Of a DNA stretch of 64,000 bases, positions 36,071-47,926 are shown piece by piece. The notes below the pieces were generated by a model, which was not told the origin of the DNA, made no database searches, and saw nothing but the letters and a program-made list of their open reading frames with translations. Position numbers and translations under genes: made by a program. Positions within the stretch are counted from its first letter, which is position 1, and each line of letters begins with the position of its first letter. The stretch comes from Dermatemys mawii (taxonomy: Eukaryota; Chordata; Testudines; Dermatemydidae): the NCBI GenBank assembly GCA_007922305.1, contig ML677351.1, positions 14,965,790-15,029,789 of the forward strand, written 5' to 3'.

Positions 36071-37155
36071 TCTTCAAAGCATTGTGTAAACTTACTATGA
36101 TGTCAGTTTTGTCATTCTTTGTTTCTAACTTTCAGCAATAAGACTGAAGGGATACTATATTTGCATGAAATGTTAGGTAACGTTGGGACTAAAACAAGGC
36201 ATGTTTAAAAGATATGACTAACCTCAACAGTCAAGCAGCACTTTGTAGGTTCAGTCCCAAAATCAAATTTCTAGCATAAATGCCTGCATAAATTAATTTG
36301 TAATTCAGTGTTAAAGTATTTCAGCATGCAACCTAACGTTTGCTTTCCACAAGCATTTTTTGCTAGCATAATTCAATAGCATGGAAGTGGCTGAAAAAAA
36401 ATTATTTAAAATTTAATCTTCTGATTTGCTTATTTTATGTGTGCGCATTACTCATCTACCTGTTGTATATTCTCATGTGTCAGATGTGCATCTCCTTTTT
36501 GGAACATTTCCTAAATGAAAGATTCCAGAGTCCCATGAGGCTGATTCTGGTGAGTTTTAAAATCTCTGTCTCTGACAAGGAGATCGTGAAGGAAGCTATC
36601 TTCTCACTGAGTGAATATTACTTCTTGTAACTTTAGTTTAATTCATTTATTTGCATTCTTTAATATAAATTTGATAAAATATTTATTGAAACAAGACCCC
36701 CCCCAAAAAAAGTCAGTATTTTAAATGAAAGTATTTGAAAGATCATATGACAAAATCAGTAATTTCCGTATGTTCACCTAGCTAGTGGCAGATTACTCAC
36801 TGGGCCAATATGGCCTCTGCCCAAGGGACTTTGGAAAAATGAGTGCCCCCACAACCCACTTCACCCACCCGGAGATCTGGTTGTGGCACGCAGAATGCAA
36901 AATGTCAGAGAACGCATCAAATTTAGTATCAAGGGGAAGAGCTATCTATAAAGTGCTTCTAGTTTAAAAGTGTGGTGGATGCTGCAGGAATTCCCGAATT
37001 TTGCCATATAATTGTTCTTTATTGCCCTTATCTGGGTTGACCAGCCCCTATTGAAACAGCCATGGCAATTTGGAAATGTGTGTGCGAGAGAGAGAGAGAG
37101 AATGCTCACTGGAAAACCACACCTTTCAATTGACTCCTTTCCCTTATTTCCATAT
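36071..37155. other. Intergenic, one weak exon candidate
   Basis: Mostly AT-rich unique DNA. A 66-bp segment at 36484-36549 has an acceptor-like CTCATGTGTCAG and a strong donor CTG|GTGAGT and is open in one frame, but it is too short to judge. A (GA)n tract lies at about 37084-37102. Confidence 0.35.
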
Positions 37156-38324
37156 TGTGACGGGTTGGGATCACAGAAACCCCCTTAGAAGCTGCCAACT
37201 GATGTGCCCAGGCTACTCCTGCCTCTGTTTTTCTGCCCAAACAACTTAGGACATCAGTGCCATTGCCTGGTTTGCGTCAGACTCGCTAGCCTGCTGCAAA
37301 CCCAGACCCAGGTCTGAGCTACGTCTCCCAACAGCTCTGGGCTTGCCTGGAAACAGGTTAGGAAGTGTTCCTGCCTTTAGCACTCAGATGCTCAACTCCC
37401 AATGGGGTCCAAACCCCACATAAATCCATTTTACTCTGTATAAAGCATATACAGGGCAAACTCATAGCATGTTCGCCCTCTATAACACAGAGAGAGAGAG
37501 ATGCACAACTGTTTGTCATATTCCCCCGCAAGGTACTAACATATACTCCAGGTGAACTAATAAGTAAGAAATGCTTTTAATAAAGACAGGAAGTAGGCTT
37601 TAAGGGGTTCCAAGTAGTAACAGACAGGACAAAGTGCATTACCAAATAAAATATAGAACATGCAGATTTATCGCTAATACAGTAAAAAGCCTCACCCTCA
37701 GAGTTGTTTCTAAACCTGCCTTTACACTGGGTCTAGCTATCACTTGCACACACACACACCCCCGGTCACTGTCCGCTGTTCCAGTTTTCTTCAGATATCC
37801 TTGGGGGTGGCTATTCCTTGAGCCAGCTGAAGACACAATGGAGGGGTCTCCCAGGGGTTTATATAGACTTTCTCTTGTGGATGGAGACCTCCTCCTTCCT
37901 ATGCAGAATCCACTTGCAAAATGGAGTTTCAGAGCCACATGGGAAAGTCACGTGTCTCTGCAAGACTGAGTTCATTACCAGCCAAGCCACATTCCAGAGA
38001 AAGCTCAGATGTGGATTAGTGTCCCCAAAGTTCATTGTTAGCTTGATTGTTTCTTGACTGAGCATTTACTGAGAATAGTTCCTTCTCAGAAAGCTGCCCA
38101 GCTGCTTCACTCAGGCTATTTAAAACTAACCAAGTACAATAGCCAATATTCATAACTTTGAGTACAAAAATGACACATACATACAATTATGATGAACAGA
38201 TCCAGTAGACCATAACTTTTACATAGATATGTTACATGGCATATGTAGCAAAACCATATTCCAGTTGTATCATACATACATTGAGGCACCCCCCACATAA
38301 AGCCTTATGGGGTACACTGTCACA
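37156..38324. mobile_element. LTR-like repeat with TGTGAC...GTCACA ends
   Basis: A 1169-bp unit begins TGTGACGGGTTGGGATCACA and ends GGTACACTGTCACA. The flanks CATAT and CATGT match at 4 of 5 positions. The interior holds TGCACAACTGTTTG and a long non-coding A/T-rich tail with GTAACAGACAGGACAAAGTG. It lies only about 50 bp beyond the stop codon of the minus-strand exon at 38375-38545, so it could form part of that gene's 3' UTR. The TG...CA ends suggest a solo LTR; the family is not identified. Confidence 0.5.
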
Positions 38325-38374
38325 CATGTACAATGTGTGAAGGAGCGGTTATTGAATCATTTGATAGCAGCCTA

Positions 38375-38545
38375 TCACATCAGTATCCCATTTCCTTTCT
38401 TCTTGTATGGTGCCAGCAGCCCTTTCAGGGTCTTGGATTTGTCCAGTGAGTCCTGAACTTCTCTCTCAATTACACTCTGGCCTGGCGTTGTGTTCACTGG
38501 GAGGACAAAATCATCATTCAAGGACCAACAGCTTCTATTTTCTGA
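38375..38545 (-). CDS. Terminal coding exon of an unidentified gene
   Basis: On the minus strand a strong acceptor (CTATTTTGTTTCTTCCTTAG) is followed by 56 open codons and TGA at 38377-38375. The translation begins SENRSCWSLNDDFVLPVNTT, continues PGQSVIEREVQDSLDKSKTL and ends KGLLAPYKKKGNGILM. The residue mix (charged, helix-forming EREVQDSLDKSKTLKGLL, basic end) looks like real protein, and the polypyrimidine tract is good. The frame has no internal ATG start, so it reads as the 3' end of a spliced gene transcribed leftward, convergent with DCAF6. I do not recognise the family. In mammals GPR161 lies convergent to DCAF6, but this sequence does not match the GPR161 tail I know. No AATAAA was seen just downstream. 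Confidence 0.5.
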   Translation of the reverse strand, partial: SENRSCWSLNDDFVLPVNTTPGQSVIEREVQDSLDKSKTLKGLLAPYKKKGNGILM

Positions 38546-39280
38546 CTAAGGAAGAAACAAAATAGAATAAAGCAGGAAAGAGAAGAGAAAATTTTGGAGA
38601 AAACATTTTAAAAATCTGTACATTTAGGTAACCGAAATTCAATGAGCCCATCACAGCAGCAACACCTCAGTGCTGAGAAAGAGCTCCTTGATTTTATAGA
38701 TAAGTCTGTGTGCATGACATCCATCACAGTGGAAATTGCTGTTCCTTTATCCGGTGGGTGACAAATATTTATTTCCCCACTTTTGGGTGGATGTATGGAC
38801 TTTTATAACAGCAAGTTGGTGAGGCAAGACAAAGATGGAGGTGAGGCTAGAAAGTGTGGCAAGCTCCCGGGAACTATGAGAGGAGGGGTGTGTGTTTGTT
38901 TAATGGATTTGAACATCCTTTGCCAGAATGGTGTGTGCACTGAGCGTGCTTATGGTTTCCGGCTCCATGGATTCTGATGCAGCGTCAGTGATCAGACATA
39001 GCAATTGTCAATGGTTTGGCAAGAGAATGGCAATCATTTCCCTTCACCTCCTCCCTCGCTAACATCATCTGTGCCTTTGTGATCTCAAGATTAGATTGTT
39101 CCAATGAACCCTATATAAAGTCATGCTAGAAGACCACTCAGAAGATGCATGATGCAAAATGCACTGTTCCATCTGCACCGTGGTTTTAACCACAACATGA
39201 GTAGCTCTCCAGTGATAACAGTCAGGCTTCTGATTCTGGACAGTGGGACATTGCTCAGAGAGAACCTCTCCTTCCTCATG
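38546..39280. other. Possible intron of the minus-strand gene
   Basis: AT-rich sequence with no further exon recognised on either strand. The 64-codon + frame at 38783 lacks support. Confidence 0.35.
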
Positions 39281-39644
39281 CAGTTAACAAAAAAAAAAAA
39301 TTAATTGTGATTACTCGCAATTTTAATCGCACTGTTAAACAATAGAATGCCAATTGATATTTATTAAATATTTTGATGTTTTTCTACATTTTCATGTATA
39401 TTGTATTCTGTGTTGTAATTGAAATCAAAGTGTATATTATTTTTTATTCCAAATGTTTGCACTGTAAAAATCATAAACCTAAGAAATAGTATTTTTCAAT
39501 TCACCTCATACAAGTACTGTAATGCAATCTTTGTTGTGAAAGTGCAACTTACAAATGTAGATTTTTTTTGACACATAACTGCACTCAAAAACAAAACAAT
39601 GTAAAACTTTAGAGCCTACAAGTCCATTTAGTCCTACTTCTTGT

Positions 39645-39857
39645 TCAGCCAATCGCTAAGTGAAAAAGTTTGTTTGCACTTATGGGAGATAATGCTGCCC
39701 ATTTCTTATTTACAATGTCACCTGAAAGTGAAAACAGTTGTTTGCAGGGCACTTTTGTAGCTGGCGTTGCAAGGTATTTATGTGCCAGATATGTTAAATA
39801 TTCGTATGCCCCTTCATGCTTCAGACACCATTCTAGAGGATATGCTTCCATGCTCAT
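39645..39857 (-). pseudogene. hAT transposase C-terminal fragment (left arm)
   Basis: The minus-strand open frame reads SMEAYPLEWCLKHEGAYEYL, then LAHKYLATPATKVPCKQLFS and LSGDIVNKKWAALSP. This is the C-terminal hAT dimerisation region (LxxKYLxxPAxxxPxERLFS.SG.I). It is cut at its N-terminal side by the junction at about 39860 and cannot be functional. Confidence 0.75.
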
Positions 39858-39865
39858 TAAAAAAA

Positions 39866-40417
39866 AATGCGTTAATTAAATTTGTGAATGAACACTTTGG
39901 GGTAGAATTGAATGTCCCGTGCTCTGTTTTACCCATGTTCTTCCATATATTTCATGTAATAGCCATCTCATGTTATAGCATATATTCATTTTAAGAACAC
40001 TTTCACTACAAATTTGACAAAATGCAAAGAAGATACCAATGTGAAATTTCTAAAGATAGCTACAGTACTCAACCCAAGATTTAAGAATCTGAAGTGCCTT
40101 CCAAAATCTGAGAGGGATGATGTGTGGAGCATGCTCTCAGAAATCTTATGAGAGTAACACTCTGATGTGGAAACTACAGAACCCAAACCACCAAAAAAAG
40201 AAAATCAACCTTCTGGTGTCATCTGACTCAGATAATGAAAATGAATATGCGTCAGATAATGAAAATAAATATGCATCGGTCCACTTTGCTTTGCATTGCT
40301 ATTGAGCAGTTCTCACTTTCAGGTGACATTGTAAATAAGAATCGAGTAGCATTATCTCCTGCAAATGTAAACAAACTTGTTTGTCTGAACAACTGGCTGA
40401 ACAAGAAGTTGGACTGA
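39866..40417 (+). pseudogene. hAT transposase fragment (right arm)
   Basis: The + strand reads LIKFVNEHFGVELNVPCSVL (39890 region), then after frame breaks the KNTF...TKCKEDTNVKFLKI and LNPRFKNLKCLPKSERDD equivalents (40000-40120), NHQKKKINLLVSSDSDNENE (40180-40250) and EQFSLSGDIVNKNRVALSPA (40310-40370). Compared with the other copies it lacks the segment containing the KYLATPAT motif. A 21-bp direct duplication of the acidic GATAATGAAAATGAATATGC unit is present at 40228-40270. Confidence 0.7.
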
Positions 40418-40782
40418 ATGGACTTGCAGCCTCTAAAATTTTACATTATTTTGAATGCAGTTTTTTTGTACATAATTCTACATTTGTAAGGTCAGCTTTT
40501 ATGACAGAGATTGCACTACAGTACTTCTATTAGGTGAATTGAAAAATACTATTTTAGTTTTTTTACGGTTCAAATACGTATACTCAAAAATAAATATAAA
40601 ATGAGCGCTGTGCACTTTGTATTCTGTGTTATAACTGAAATCAATATATTTGAAAATGTAGAAAACATCCAAAATATTTAAATAAATGGTATTCTGTTAT
40701 TGTTTAACAGTGTGATTAATTGCGATTAATTTATTTAATCGTGATTAATTGCAGTTAATTTTTTAAATCTCTTGACAGCCCT

Positions 40783-41823
40783 TGTACCAATACTATTGAG
40801 AGTCACATGAAATAAGAGCCTTTTGCTGTAATTAAAAGACTTTTACTTAGAATTGTATTAACCTGTTTTACAGAGGCTGCTAAAGACTTGTAAAATGGAA
40901 ACAACTTTAGGTCGCCACTGGCCAGTGTTAAAAGGATTCATATCTCATTGCTGATTTTAAGTAGGCATAGATAGTTCAGGGAATGGCAATCTAGGGACAA
41001 CTCGTTGTAATGCCATTATAAATTATCTGAACCAGCTAGCCAGCAGCCCCTCATTGTTTTGATCAGGATGGTTTCTAATATCAACACAGAGCTCTTACAA
41101 TACCATTAATGTGTGCCAAAAACATTCTGATTTCCTAATAAAGCCCAATGGACTTAATTTACAATTTACAGAAACCATTACTGTAAAATGTTTATAATTG
41201 TTGGTCTCAATGCTGAACTTCTGATGATATCCCTTGTGCAGCCTATTATAATCCCTAATAATTAGGGGTTACTGGTCTCCTAGGTGCCTCAATATTTTTT
41301 CTCCAGATGAGTAAAGCTAATGAGCTAATAAACCACGGTATAGTAAGAATGGAGAAATAATAATCCAGACTATTTTCTTCAAGAGTTCCTGGCACAAAAA
41401 GAATGCATTTTTTCTTGTGTGTGTTTTGTGAAGACACACAAGGGGGAGTTGGATTAATCTATCATGGAGTATATGTTGGGTATATGATAGGAGAAGATGT
41501 TTCCAAGCCCCAAAATTGCTTCTAGATGGTATTAAGATAAATTTTTACACGTGATTTTTTTAAAGGACAGAAGAACTTTGAGAGAGGTTTTTTTTTTCAA
41601 CAAACAACATTTAATACAGTAATTCTGAATTAATTTTACACTTACTAATCCAAACATTGAAAATCAATCTTAGATTTTTAATTAAAAAAAAAAATCTGTC
41701 CCAGGGTTCTCAAGTCTGGATGTGTGTGTTATGAAAAAGTTTCATTGGAGTCATGACCACCTTTCCTTTTTCTTGCTTCCATTTAAAAAAAAAATGTTTC
41801 TAGCTCAGATAGTTGTAGGCAAT
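40783..41823. other. Intergenic, nothing recognised
   Basis: AT-rich unique DNA with several poly-A/T runs. No exon signal was found. Confidence 0.45.
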
Positions 41824-43245
41824 GTTTCTTCTAATTTTTTCGATCCATGTGCAGAAATAATTTTGTTATGTGCAGCAAATTATCGAGGTAATGTGCAGAT
41901 ATGTGCCACCCGTAGAAACAAAAAAATCTCTCTCTCTCGCTCTGCATATACATTTAAAAAGTTATCATAGGGATAATTACTTCAGCCAGGACAGGTTAGG
42001 CATTTTAGAACTCACTATTCAAAGAATTAAATTTAAGTTCAAGAGAAATAAAAATTATGAAATTCATAAACCAGTCAAAAACCTCAAATAACAGCATTTT
42101 GAAATAATAAAATTAGAAGACTATATATGCATTGCAGGAAGTATCAAGAAGTAACAACAATACAAGTATGTGCTGGGAGGTGAGTGTGAAAGTCTGCATG
42201 TGTGTGAGAGAGACATTTGCACACTGTGTGTGCGTGAGAGAGATGCACACTGTGTGTGTGACATACATACACACACACGTATTTGTGAGATTGAGACATG
42301 TATTGTCCCTTTAAGTACATTCACAGCCTGGCAGGACTCCCCAGTGGACTACAGCTGCCGTAGGGCATCCTTCAAGTAATTAATATTGCTAACTCTCACA
42401 CTATATGGTGCTTTTCCTTAAAGCCCCCGTGTGTGTACATTGGCACAGGAAGATGATATTGAGGAAGAAGTGTGTATATACAGTATCCTATTGAGTTCTG
42501 GGGTAAGTGGAATGGCTTCCTCCTATTCTGAGTTATAGTCAGGGAACTAAAACTTAAAGTATCCGTACACCCAAAGGGTGGAGACCTGGCTGATAGGTCC
42601 GACATGGAGCTGGAGGCCTATACAGAAGTCGGGCCATTGCCCCAGTCCTGGGCAACATGGATCCAGGATGGGAGAACACATCTCCCAGACTGCATTCCTC
42701 ACTGAAGGGGGCCTTTTTTTCTTATTCTACAGAGGACCCAGCCCTCTCTCTCCACCAGAGGTAGCTCTATGGAGGTTACTGTCGTTCTAGTGTTTACACA
42801 TCAATTTACAGTGTTATGACTCTGTATTCACAATGGAAAAAGATAGAAACTCAGGGATTGTTTTAATTAAAACACAGAATTTCAGATGATGGCAAAATGC
42901 AGCCTAAATGGTGGAGTCTCACTAAAATCCTGAGCGCTGTGTCTTTTCAGCCCTATGATTTGCTGCCCTTTTAAGTAGATCAGCACTCAAAGCAGACAGC
43001 AGCAGCAGCAGCAGCCAACAGCAAGCTCCCTCCCTCCCACTTCGGAGCCCTTTTGTGTCCCTCTCCCCCCGCAGCTCTGCAGAGATGGGGTACGGGCAGG
43101 GGGACACCCAGACATCAGGAGGTGCCCAAGAGAAGCTCAAAGTCAGAGGGCAGGAGCAGCGTGGCAGTGGGCAGAGGGACACCTGAAGTGCATGGCACTT
43201 GATAACTTGCTGGGTGGCCACCCAGCCATGCAGCTTAGAGGGAAC
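41824..43245. mobile_element. DNA-element-like repeat, CTCTAA ends
   Basis: The left end GTTTCTTCTAATTTTTTCG with ATCCATGTGC and the right end GCCATGCAGCTTAGAGGGAAC are inverted relatives (consensus GTTCCCTCTAAxxTxxxCAT). The interior contains GA/GT microsatellite-like stretches (about 42190-42290) and a CAG-repeat and CT-rich block (42990-43060). It shares words with the 3' part of 2961-6455 (CCCTTTAAGTA, GGGCAGGAGCAGC, TTGCTGGGTGGC). No transposase is present, and the family is unclassified. Confidence 0.5.
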
Positions 43246-43652
43246 TTAGGTTGCAGGTAGCAACTTGAAAAAGTGAACCAAGCATAAACTGATGCAGTGA
43301 TGCCTTCCTGAATCTGCAGGGAGCCTGAATACTATCTCTTTAGAATTGTGATTCATCTCAATCAAGCCCCTGAGGACTCTGCCATTCCATAGTCATGATA
43401 TCAGTCACATTTCTAATATGCCATGGAATTCTTCCTTTTTATCCTGGAATTTGACATTTTGCTAGAGTCAGGTGCATCTTGCTTTCTGTCCCTGTTTCAT
43501 GCCTGCAGCTATCGCTTGCTCTACAGGTTTCCCTGCCTAAAACCTATCACTGGTGTCAGCTTTCCCAAACCTCCCCAGTAGCTCTTGCATGCTCCCTGAA
43601 TTCCTTTGAAGCCGTATCCCCTCTGGATTATTGTTTCCCCCTTTAGGGACTA

Positions 43653-44244
43653 TGTGACAGTGAAAGCCAGAGACACACAGATTTTGCAAGGAAAATTTTA
43701 AACCAATCACATCTTACTCACAGACAAAGCACAAGAGATCTATAGAAAAATAACAACAACCTGCATGTAAAACCCTCCTTCTAATACTTCATCACTCTGC
43801 AAGCCCTTTGCATTTTGGTCAGTTATTTTATGGTCCCTGGACCCTCTTCTCCCCTGGCACAGCTTTACCTTCTTGTTCTGGTCTTTTCTAAAATGGCTGG
43901 TGAGAAAGCCTTCCTTTTAGAAAGTTCCGGTTCTTTCTGTCTGGTGACCTCCTGAGTGTGGTCTTAAATCTCTCATCAGGTGATCCATTGCTTGGTTACA
44001 GTCTCACCTGGGAGAGCTGGTTCCTCTGGGCAGCAGCCAGCTCATTGTCCTACTTGTTTCCATTTGAATGGAAGGCCCTCCAGATAGACTCTTGATAGCT
44101 CTCTTTTGTTAACCCCCTTCTAACAGTCCCAATACAAGATGGAGGTTAGAAGGCCCCAGTGAAGGTACAGTGAAGTATTCACAATACAAAAATGGGGTTT
44201 GTAATTCAATGTAGATCTATACAGACATATGCTAATCTGTCACA
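43653..44244. mobile_element. LTR-like repeat with TGTGAC...GTCACA ends
   Basis: A 592-bp unit starts TGTGACAGTGAAAGCCAGAG and ends GCTAATCTGTCACA, the third member of this end class in the window. The flanks ACTA and GCTA match at 3 of 4 positions. No coding content was found. Confidence 0.45.
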
Positions 44245-47200
44245 GCTATTAAAAGGAGTGAGCACTGGCCCATTTGGAGACCAATGACCCATCTTTACAA
44301 AAGAAACCCATTGCATTCTTCCAAACAAAAGCTTCTGGGTTTACAAAATCAGAAGACTGTTTATTAAATGACAATATTATAAATATGAAAGCCCTGTGAG
44401 CATCATACTTGGTGTCACAGCAAACAGCAAAAGCTGCCAAGCCACATATAGTTAGGGGAACTGATTGTGCCTGGTGTCTTGGATGTCATTAGTGTTATGC
44501 TGGGATCTGCTGCTGCCAATCAAATCAAAGCAAACTCATTCCCCTCTCAAATGGTGCAGTCAGATGACAAATTCATGGCATGACTGCAGATGTTCAGAAA
44601 CAGCTATTTAGAGGAATTCAGAAGTCAGCGTCTGTCAGTACAAAGGGATGAAACTACAGATGTATTTTGCCCAGCTTTTAACATTTGAGTTGTATGACTA
44701 GAAATGATCTATGCATGAGGACTTCCTGTTGTGTTGTCCACTGACAAGACATACTTTTCAGTAATCAATTAATTTTCAAATAAATTAATTGCAAGTTATT
44801 GGCTGTTGGTAACTATATTCTGTTTGTAAAGACTGTAATGGGCATGAAAGTGATCTTTGTCCCATGATCCAAATCCCACAACCTTTTGAATTTGTAAAGA
44901 ATTATGGCATGTGACAGATCACAAGATGATTTTTTGTTTTATGAGTCACAGGCTAAAAAAAGTTTGAAAACAACTATGTCACATGCCTCCGTTCTTCTCT
45001 CTCAATAAATCTTGGTTTGAATTAGACTATCTGTGTCCTAGATTGTTTTGGGGTTGGGTTACATCAGTATGCCCTTGAAGGGAAAACAGCTTTCTAACCT
45101 CGCAAGAGAGTGAGTCAGCAAGGGAGACATTAAACTGATACATTTTAAGCAGCAGTTTTCATCCATACAGCTCAAACATTGCGCTAGTTTAGTAAAAATG
45201 TAATAATTGATAACAGTTTAGGGCCTGATTTTCCAAAATACCAGAGGCCAGGGCTATATGCAAAAATACATAAACTGCTAAGCACCTAACTGGCTCTAAC
45301 ATTTACCAGGATTCAGTGTACAAATCAGGTGTCTGCATGCGCAAACAGACAGTGCAGTGGATTCAGGGAGAGAGAATGTCACTGTGAGATTCTCTATAAT
45401 AGCACCTGCTACAGCAGAACTACTATGCAGCATTTTTTTCCCCAGTTTTTCTTTTGTTTATTTTAATTATCGTTCCCTCTCCTGATGAAGAGGGATATGG
45501 GTTGCCATTGCAGTGCTGCTAGTAACATGTCAGAATCCATCGCTCATTTAAAATGCCAAAATAAGAGTGTCCCACAGACAGCTAAGGGTATAGAACAATG
45601 AATAGTTGGGGGACGTAAACTGAAACACAAAAGGAAGGATTTCTATTATGCAAACTTGCTTTTGCAGTTTGATTGGTACTGAAGGATGGGTCTGAGTAGT
45701 AATGAAATATTTAAAGTATAGGACGGTTTCATCCTGTATTTCAGATGCCATAATTGGTCTGAGCAGAGTATAAACATTTTAAATTATTTTGCAAGGACCT
45801 TTTAAAGTAGTTCAAGGCTGGGGCCTGTAGCACATATTGATATGTAGCTACAAGTAGCAAAATGGAGTGGAATGCCACATTCTTCAATAACAAGGACAGG
45901 GAAGATTGCTTCTGGTTAACTGGATGGGGGAAAGATGATCAGATTTTTTTTTTTAATTAAATCCTTGAAGTGGAATATTCAACGTAGGAACAACAGGTGT
46001 TTGGCTCTGCATTCTACTCCAGTGGACCTGGGAGTCACTGGCTAGTGTTGATTGTAGAAACTTGGGAGAGGAGGGAATGGCCTCCTGTGTGTATATAGGA
46101 CAAAGGAAAGGAAGAAAAACAAACCCTGTGAAAGACAGAGAGGCAGGGAGGATCAGGATCTATCAAATAAGAGCAATGAGCAGGGTAGGAGGGAGAACCA
46201 GGAGAAGAGAGCAGAGTCATAGACGCCCAGAGAGGAATGTAAGGGCAAGAGAGATTATCAGTGTTGAAAGCAGCAGGAAAATCAAGTAAACTAACAAGGC
46301 AAAAGTGCTCTTTGACTTAGCCAGGAAGGGCAAGTTGGTGAAATACAGAGGTGAAAACCAGGTTAGAGGGAATCAGAGAGATGGCTGAGAATCCAAGGCA
46401 ATGTGAGCAGGCGGCATGCCCAAGGCTTTTGGGGACACAGGAGAGGAGAGAGAAAATGGTCATTTTCAGGGTCATGCAGGCGTCAGATATTCCCCCCTGC
46501 CCAAAATCAGAGAAGCAGATTAGGATGTCAGGGATGTTTTGACCAAGACAGGGTAAAGAGTTTGCTTGTAGGAGAGAGAGGAGCCAGAGGAAAGACTGCA
46601 ATTTAGGACAATGGAGAGGGAAACAGGCTGAAGGATTGAGAGATGGGATGGCTTTCCTTGGAACAGTGTTTTCTCTACCTTTCCTGTAGATGGTGGGTGG
46701 AGTCTTTCCTTTTCAGGGTCTTGCAAGGCATCAGCTGCTGTCTCTCATGTCAACAATCAAGACCAGATTACAGATGTATTTATGCAAATGGATGCTTATT
46801 AAAGAAAGAGCAGAACAGAGAAAATTAAAGAACTACATTTGAGCTTTACTTGCCTCACTGTGGCTACAGACAGTTGCACTAGAAGGGGCTAAAAAGTTAA
46901 TTACAGAGGATTAAATATTGGTAGCTGTAGCCTAAAAGGATATCAGAGGCCCCTCACTTCATAATTGTTCCGGGAGACAGACAGCCTGGCTGTTTCACTG
47001 CTTGTCCTCTCTCTCATTGGCTTTTTCTCTCCAGCATGAGTTGTTTTCTTTTCCTGGGAATGATTGGCCTTTGTATAGTGAAGCCAAGCTCATTGTTCTT
47101 TCCATAGCGCCCCCTTCTGATGTTTAAGGATGTTACCCCACAACCCACATCTCTCTGGGTACATTGTCTTGTCTCCCTGCCTTTGAGACCTTTGGCTCTC

Positions 47201-47698
47201 GCCTGACGTATGCTTGTCGCTGCAGAAAGGAGTTACAATTTCAGAATCATAATGCATCATTTCAGCTCTCAAGAAAGTTAAGAGAGATTTTTCAACTTGC
47301 AAAGAAATATCTGACAGAATCATGTGGTGAGGAGTGACCCGTAGTCACTCTGCACCCCTAAACTCTGGAATTACAGATTCCTAGAGACAACCTGTAAAAA
47401 GGAGCCATCGCTGTCCCTTTGCTTAGATGATGTCCATATGGCAAAATGCCATTTCGTTCTCTTAAAGCTACAGCAGATGTATATAACTTTTACCTCTTTT
47501 TTGTCCTGTTCAATTAAACTTCATCATTCTCAATCAGTAGGATAAGAGGTGCTTTTTGAATGACAAGCTTGTTTTCTCACAAACACAATAATTGCTAGAA
47601 AAATCCATGCCCAGATCCACAGGATACTGGAGGAGGGGGCCACCACCGCAAGATAAGAAGTCATGGACAGGTTCTGGTGCAACAGGCTGGAATGAAGC
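44245..47698. other. Intergenic, nothing firm
   Basis: Mostly unique DNA. A GA-rich purine stretch runs from about 46060 to 46650 and produces open frames on both strands (46062, 46317, 46403) that I regard as bias. No exon or repeat terminus is supported. Confidence 0.4.
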
Positions 47699-47918
47699 CA
47701 GGGCTGGTTCCAAGCAAAGCACAGACAGCACGTGCCTGGGGTGGCACTCTGTAAGGGGCAGCATTCTGGCCAAGCGCACTGCCCCCTCCCTCTCCCCGTT
47801 CCTCCGGCTGTGCCACCCTCCCCCCCCTTTTTCTTTTTTGCTCCAGCGGGGCTTCTCCAGACACCCCTTTTTTTTTTTTTTTTTGCTTGGGGTGGCAAAA
47901 AAGTTAGAGCCGGCTCTG
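47699..47918. mobile_element. hAT MITE with exact 8-bp duplication
   Basis: A 220-bp element begins CAGGGCTGGTTCCAAGC and ends GTTAGAGCCGGCTCTG, imperfect inverted ends. The flanks are a perfect 8-bp AATGAAGC at 47691-47698 and 47919-47926, the hAT hallmark. The interior repeats the word TTGGGGTGGCA and holds poly-C and poly-T runs (about 47819-47886) that create open frames of no significance. Confidence 0.85.
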
Positions 47919-47926
47919 AATGAAGC

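Larger units (their letters stand above)
39281..40782. mobile_element. Fold-back hAT derivative (two 3' ends)
   Basis: Two pieces of the hAT family seen at 8925-9960 are joined head to head. The left arm (39281-39860, sense on the minus strand) ends in the A/T tail and encodes the C-terminal transposase segment. The right piece (39866-40782, sense on the + strand) holds the middle and C-terminal segments and the same tail, ending CTTGACAGCCCT. The 3' tail and SGDIVNK region are therefore present as an inverted repeat with arms of about 450-480 bp and a 0.6-kb loop. No clean target duplication was found. Confidence 0.75.
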
